A program made the translations under genes and the position numbers. DNA of 26,287 nucleotides. Origin: a virus. The DNA lies in IMG/VR virus record IMGVR_UViG_3300004369_000124, positions 1 through 26,287 of that record, one strand, 5' to 3'. Under the pieces are notes generated by a model that was given only the letters and a program-made list of their open reading frames with translations, was not told where the DNA came from and made no database searches. This document shows positions 23,259 through 26,287 of the stretch, piece after piece (within the stretch, counting starts at the first letter, position 1; each line of letters opens with the position of its first letter).

Positions 23259-23588
23259 ATGGCATTTAAAAGCGTAGTGACCGGGAACATAGGGACCAGC
23301 CCCGCACAGGTGTCTGACACAGTTTCGTCCAGTACAACACACACCATTATTGGTTTTAGTTTATCAAATATACACGCAAATAATATTGCTGTAACAGCAA
23401 CACTAAGCAAAAGCGGTGGCGCAACAGTAAACATGATCAAAGGCGCAACAGTAGCCAGTGGTGGTGCGTTGGTAATCGTTGGTGGTGATCAAAAAGTAGT
23501 TCTTGAGCAAGGTGACACAATAAGTGTTTCATCTGACACTGCTACTAGCACAGATTCCATAATGAGTTACTTGTCATCGTCGACTTAG
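23259..23588 (+). CDS. Small beta-structured fibre-associated protein (109 aa)
   Basis: AGGAA (23249-23253) is six bases upstream of the ATG. The product starts MAFKSVVTGNIGTSPAQVSD, is rich in Ser, Thr, Val and Gly, has alternating strands, and carries 'KVVLEQGDTISVSSDT' near residue 78, followed by a short hydrophobic end (SIMSYLSSST). The order of strands and the [KL]-V-L-x-x-G-[DE]-T motif match the 104-aa protein encoded at 9691, so both fibre operons contain one such gene near a large fibre. No catalytic residues or signal peptide are seen. Probably a small virion component or assembly factor; function inferred from context. Confidence 0.82.
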   Translation: MAFKSVVTGNIGTSPAQVSDTVSSSTTHTIIGFSLSNIHANNIAVTATLSKSGGATVNMIKGATVASGGALVIVGGDQKVVLEQGDTISVSSDTATSTDSIMSYLSSST

Positions 23589-23596
23589 GATAATCA

Positions 23597-24985
23597 ATGG
23601 CATATTTAGGCAACGAACCCGACGTTATAACAACAGCTGAAACAGTTATTAATACAGCCAATGATGGCAATAACGAAACTGTTTTCTTGGTATTCAGCGA
23701 TACACAAGGGGCTACAACCGCGTTAGAAACTGATGTTAGTTTAACATACAACCCTAGCACAAATTTATTAACAACAGCTGGTGCTGGTATTGGTACAGAT
23801 ATTCCCAGTGGCGCACTAACAATCAGTGCAGACAGTAGCACCACAAACAATCGTGCATTACATCTAACAATTACAGACGACGATCCAACTGCGGCAACAA
23901 CCGCTACATATATCGATTACAACGTAACAGGTGCAACTGCCACAGGTGGTGACACCAATCATATAGCACTTAGAGTTGATACCAATTCTAGTGCTACAGG
24001 TGGTGACACCACTGACGAACACAGAGTATTCGGCATTTATAACTCAGTAGATGTAAGTGGAGACTCTGACCTAGTGTACGGACACTACAACGATATGAGG
24101 GTTAGCCACAGTGAAGGTACAATATCTGTTTTGTATGGAAATTACACCCTGCTAGAATCAGACAACAGTGGCGGAACTGTTGCTACAGCGGCAGCAAACA
24201 GAAATTTAATGTACGTAAATGGTACAGGCAATACAACTAATGCATACGCTGATTTTAATGTTACTCTTTTACAAAATCCATCCACTGTTACAAATGCATT
24301 TGGTAGTTACCATGAGGTACAGTTAGAAGCCAATTCAACTGTAAGCACTGTATATGGCGTTCGTTCGGTAATTGATGAAAATGGTGGATCTTCAACAAAT
24401 GAATACTTGTTTCATGGAAGTTATGAAGGCACGCCAAGCGGATCAGGTTACGGTTTGTACATTGATGGTGAAACTAAAAATTACATCAGTGGTGCCGTTG
24501 GTATTGGTACGACTAGTCCATCTGATACACTAACCGTAGCCGGTACAGGAAACTTCAGTGGCAATGTAACAGCAAGTCACTTTGTAGGTACTGCTACTGA
24601 AGCACTATATGCTGACTTGGCAGAGAATTACCAAGCAGATGATACCTATGAACCAGGCACCGTATTGGTATTTGGCGGCTCAGCAGAAGTAACCGCAACC
24701 AACAAAACACACGATACCAGAGTAGCAGGCGTAGTCAGTACCAATCCTGCATACTTGATGAACAAGGACAGCGGCAACACATCACTGGGATTAACAGGGC
24801 GATTGCCTTGTTTGGTTAAAGGACCAGTAGACAAAGGTACACTGTTGGTAACAAGTACTACACCAGGTGTAGCACAAGCACTAAACGATGCGTACTACAA
24901 GCCAGGGTGTGTTATTGGCAAGAGCATGAACACATTAACAGATTCTAGCATAGAACTGATTGAAATAGCAGTAGGGAGATTCTAA
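23597..24985 (+). CDS. Tail fibre with C-terminal YADLAENY domain (462 aa)
   Basis: AGGA (23587-23590) overlaps the previous stop. The N-terminal part has MAYLGNEPDVITTAETVINT and 'NNETVFLVFSDTQGATTALE'. The middle is a beta-rich body with 'THIALRVDTNSS'-like strands and a string of 'YGHYNDMRV', 'YGNYTLLESDN', 'FGSYHEVQLEAN', 'YGVRSVIDENG' units, suggesting a repeated [YF]-G-x-[YR] strand motif typical of a trimeric shaft. Then come 'GIGTTSPSDTLTVAGTGNFS' and, from residue 338, YADLAENYQADDTYEPGTVL with 'TRVAGVVSTNPAYLMNKDSG' and 'GRLPCLVKGPVDKGTLLVTS'. This last domain is a paralogue of the end of the 2217-aa fibre, with the blocks in the same order, and probably helps trimer assembly or is cleaved off (Peptidase_G2-like, by inference). 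Confidence 0.87.
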   Translation: MAYLGNEPDVITTAETVINTANDGNNETVFLVFSDTQGATTALETDVSLTYNPSTNLLTTAGAGIGTDIPSGALTISADSSTTNNRALHLTITDDDPTAATTATYIDYNVTGATATGGDTNHIALRVDTNSSATGGDTTDEHRVFGIYNSVDVSGDSDLVYGHYNDMRVSHSEGTISVLYGNYTLLESDNSGGTVATAAANRNLMYVNGTGNTTNAYADFNVTLLQNPSTVTNAFGSYHEVQLEANSTVSTVYGVRSVIDENGGSSTNEYLFHGSYEGTPSGSGYGLYIDGETKNYISGAVGIGTTSPSDTLTVAGTGNFSGNVTASHFVGTATEALYADLAENYQADDTYEPGTVLVFGGSAEVTATNKTHDTRVAGVVSTNPAYLMNKDSGNTSLGLTGRLPCLVKGPVDKGTLLVTSTTPGVAQALNDAYYKPGCVIGKSMNTLTDSSIELIEIAVGRF

Positions 24986-26287
24986 GTGGCATATATTGGA
25001 AATAGAGTGGTAGCAGGTGTTGGATCAGCAGTTAAGGTTGATTTAGATGCACCAACAAATGCACTGAGAGTCAAAAGCGATGGTAGAATTGGTATTGGCA
25101 AGTCTGACCCAACTGCTCCGTTGGATGTAGCAGGTCAAATAAAGGCCACATCAATAGCTACAACAAATAATATTGATATTGCAAGTGGTGCTACTACCGG
25201 TTCTGGAATCTTAAACATAGGTGCAAATAGATCCGGTAATGGATATGGTTACATTGATATCGTTGGTGATACAACATACACAGATTATGGATTAAGGCTT
25301 ATTCGTAGCAATGGTGGTGCAAATACTAATAGCCAATTAGCTCATCGCGGCACAGGTCAGCTACAACTAGTTGTACAAGACGCTGGTGCCTTAGTAGCCA
25401 TAACCAGCAACACAGAACGCATGCGCATTGACTCTGCTGGTAACGTAGGTATTGGCTTAACCAATCCGAGCACAAAACTGCACGTAGCTGGAACAGTAAC
25501 AGCAACAGCATTTGCAGGTGATGGTAGTTCTTTAACAGGCATCGAATCCTTACCTGCCGCTATTGATGTTAATGGATCAGCACCAGACGATTCATTAGTA
25601 ATTGACAGTGCTGGCAACGTAGGCATTGGGACGAGTTCGCCGCAAACACGTTTACACGCATTTTCAAGCGCAACAACCACGACAGTTTCTATTCAAGGAA
25701 GTTTGTCTGCTGGGGCAAACACACCAACGCTGGACTTTACTGGCAATAATGGTGGGTATTCATTTGGCGCACGTATTCAAGCAATACGTGATACCTCGGC
25801 AGGCGGCTATGCTTTAGCATTTGGCACAACAACAAACAATGCCGCAGAAGGTAGCGCACCAACAGAGCGTATGCGTATCGACACCAGCGGTAGAGTGGGG
25901 ATTGGTACTGCTACACCTAGTTCAAAATTAGAAGTATATGACGCATCAACAGCGGTAGCCCGTGTTACGGCTGGTACAGAAATATTTGAGATTCGCAACA
26001 CCGGTAGCGAAGTTCGTCTTGCTGTTGTTAGCGCAGACCCCATGACATTTAGAACATCAAATGTTGAGGCTATGCGTATCGACAGCAGTGGCGATGTACT
26101 TCCAGGAGCAAACGGAACTCAAGACTTTGGATCAACCAGTTTACGTTGGGCAAACATTTACACCAGTGACTTGCATTTAAACAACGGCATAGGCAACTAC
26201 ACTATCGTCGAGGGCGAAGAAGACTTATTCTTGTACAACAACAAAAACGGCAAGACATACAAGTTCGTGTTGGCAGAAGTTGACCCC
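24986..26287 (+). CDS. Tail fibre, GTG start, 3' end outside window
   Basis: A GTG at 24986 directly follows the preceding TAA, with AGGGAG (24973-24978) seven bases upstream, and the frame stays open for 434 codons to the right edge. It starts (M)AYIGNRVVAGVGSAVKVDL, very like the MAYLGNEP start of the gene before it, which supports the GTG. The body is a fibre built from 'ERMRIDSAGNVGIGLTNPST' units: clear copies near residues 27, 144, 205, 294 and 361, the last losing the GIG ('EAMRIDSSGDVLPG'). The visible end, 'SLRWANIYTSDLHLNNGIGN' then 'YTIVEGEEDLFLYNNKNGKT' and YKFVLAEVDP, resembles the closing segment I associate with marine T4-like fibre proteins, so the stop is probably only a few codons beyond the window. 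Confidence 0.88.
   Translation, partial: MAYIGNRVVAGVGSAVKVDLDAPTNALRVKSDGRIGIGKSDPTAPLDVAGQIKATSIATTNNIDIASGATTGSGILNIGANRSGNGYGYIDIVGDTTYTDYGLRLIRSNGGANTNSQLAHRGTGQLQLVVQDAGALVAITSNTERMRIDSAGNVGIGLTNPSTKLHVAGTVTATAFAGDGSSLTGIESLPAAIDVNGSAPDDSLVIDSAGNVGIGTSSPQTRLHAFSSATTTTVSIQGSLSAGANTPTLDFTGNNGGYSFGARIQAIRDTSAGGYALAFGTTTNNAAEGSAPTERMRIDTSGRVGIGTATPSSKLEVYDASTAVARVTAGTEIFEIRNTGSEVRLAVVSADPMTFRTSNVEAMRIDSSGDVLPGANGTQDFGSTSLRWANIYTSDLHLNNGIGNYTIVEGEEDLFLYNNKNGKTYKFVLAEVDP

Noticed and set aside
1-26287. tRNA genes, insertion sequences, integrase or attachment sites
   Set aside because: Looked for by eye (cloverleaf arms, transposase-like frames, terminal repeats) and none seen; a tRNA search program would be the decisive test.

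Overview
The window is a piece of a T4-like (myovirus) marine phage genome. Every gene I can support lies on the + strand. The base composition is AT-leaning, and many intergenic gaps carry the T4-type late promoter octamer (TATAAATA or a close variant). The head genes follow the T4 order: portal gp20, a small gene, gp67-like core protein, prohead protease gp21, scaffold gp22, major capsid gp23. The portal and capsid sequences are clearly diverged from coliphage T4 and from the classic cyanophage type. The capsid protein is compact (394 aa against 521 in T4), which suggests a pelagic, 'far-T4' or pelagimyophage-like lineage. The host cannot be fixed from this sequence. The glutamine riboswitches described below point towards a cyanobacterial or other marine nitrogen-economy setting.

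Layout. 1-1655: the 3' part of a large structural protein, tape-measure-like in composition. 1712-7675: head assembly cluster, closed by a strong terminator (7718-7743). 7781-8059: a 92-aa protein of unknown function. 8071-8375: a self-contained small transcription unit with a sigma70-like promoter superimposed on a late promoter, two tandem glnA-type glutamine aptamers, a strong Shine-Dalgarno (SD), a 35-codon ORF and its own terminator. 8390-9007: late promoter, structured leader, 162-aa protein, terminator. 9033-15332: a run of tail-fibre/adhesin genes including a 1134-aa protein with four PKD-like repeats. 15333-15541: a non-coding gap with inverted repeats and a late promoter. 15542-22195: a 2217-aa repeat-built fibre, followed by a 12-bp-stem terminator. 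22252 to the right edge: a second fibre operon of four genes, the last running off the window.

How it works together. The left half builds the prohead: portal vertex, core (gp67-like and gp22), shell (gp23), and maturation by gp21, which cuts after Glu in short [LI]-x-E sites. The right half is an adhesion cassette whose genes share modules: a 'DTTPQLGGDLDVNG' block, a 'vsINGv-Q-P--aY' block, 'GIGT-sP' repeats and a 'YADLAENY' C-terminal domain. This is typical of fibre genes that diversify by recombination. The most striking element is the tandem glutamine riboswitch with its short peptide ORF, set between the capsid gene and the fibres. It would let the phage tie a very small protein to the infected cell's glutamine level.
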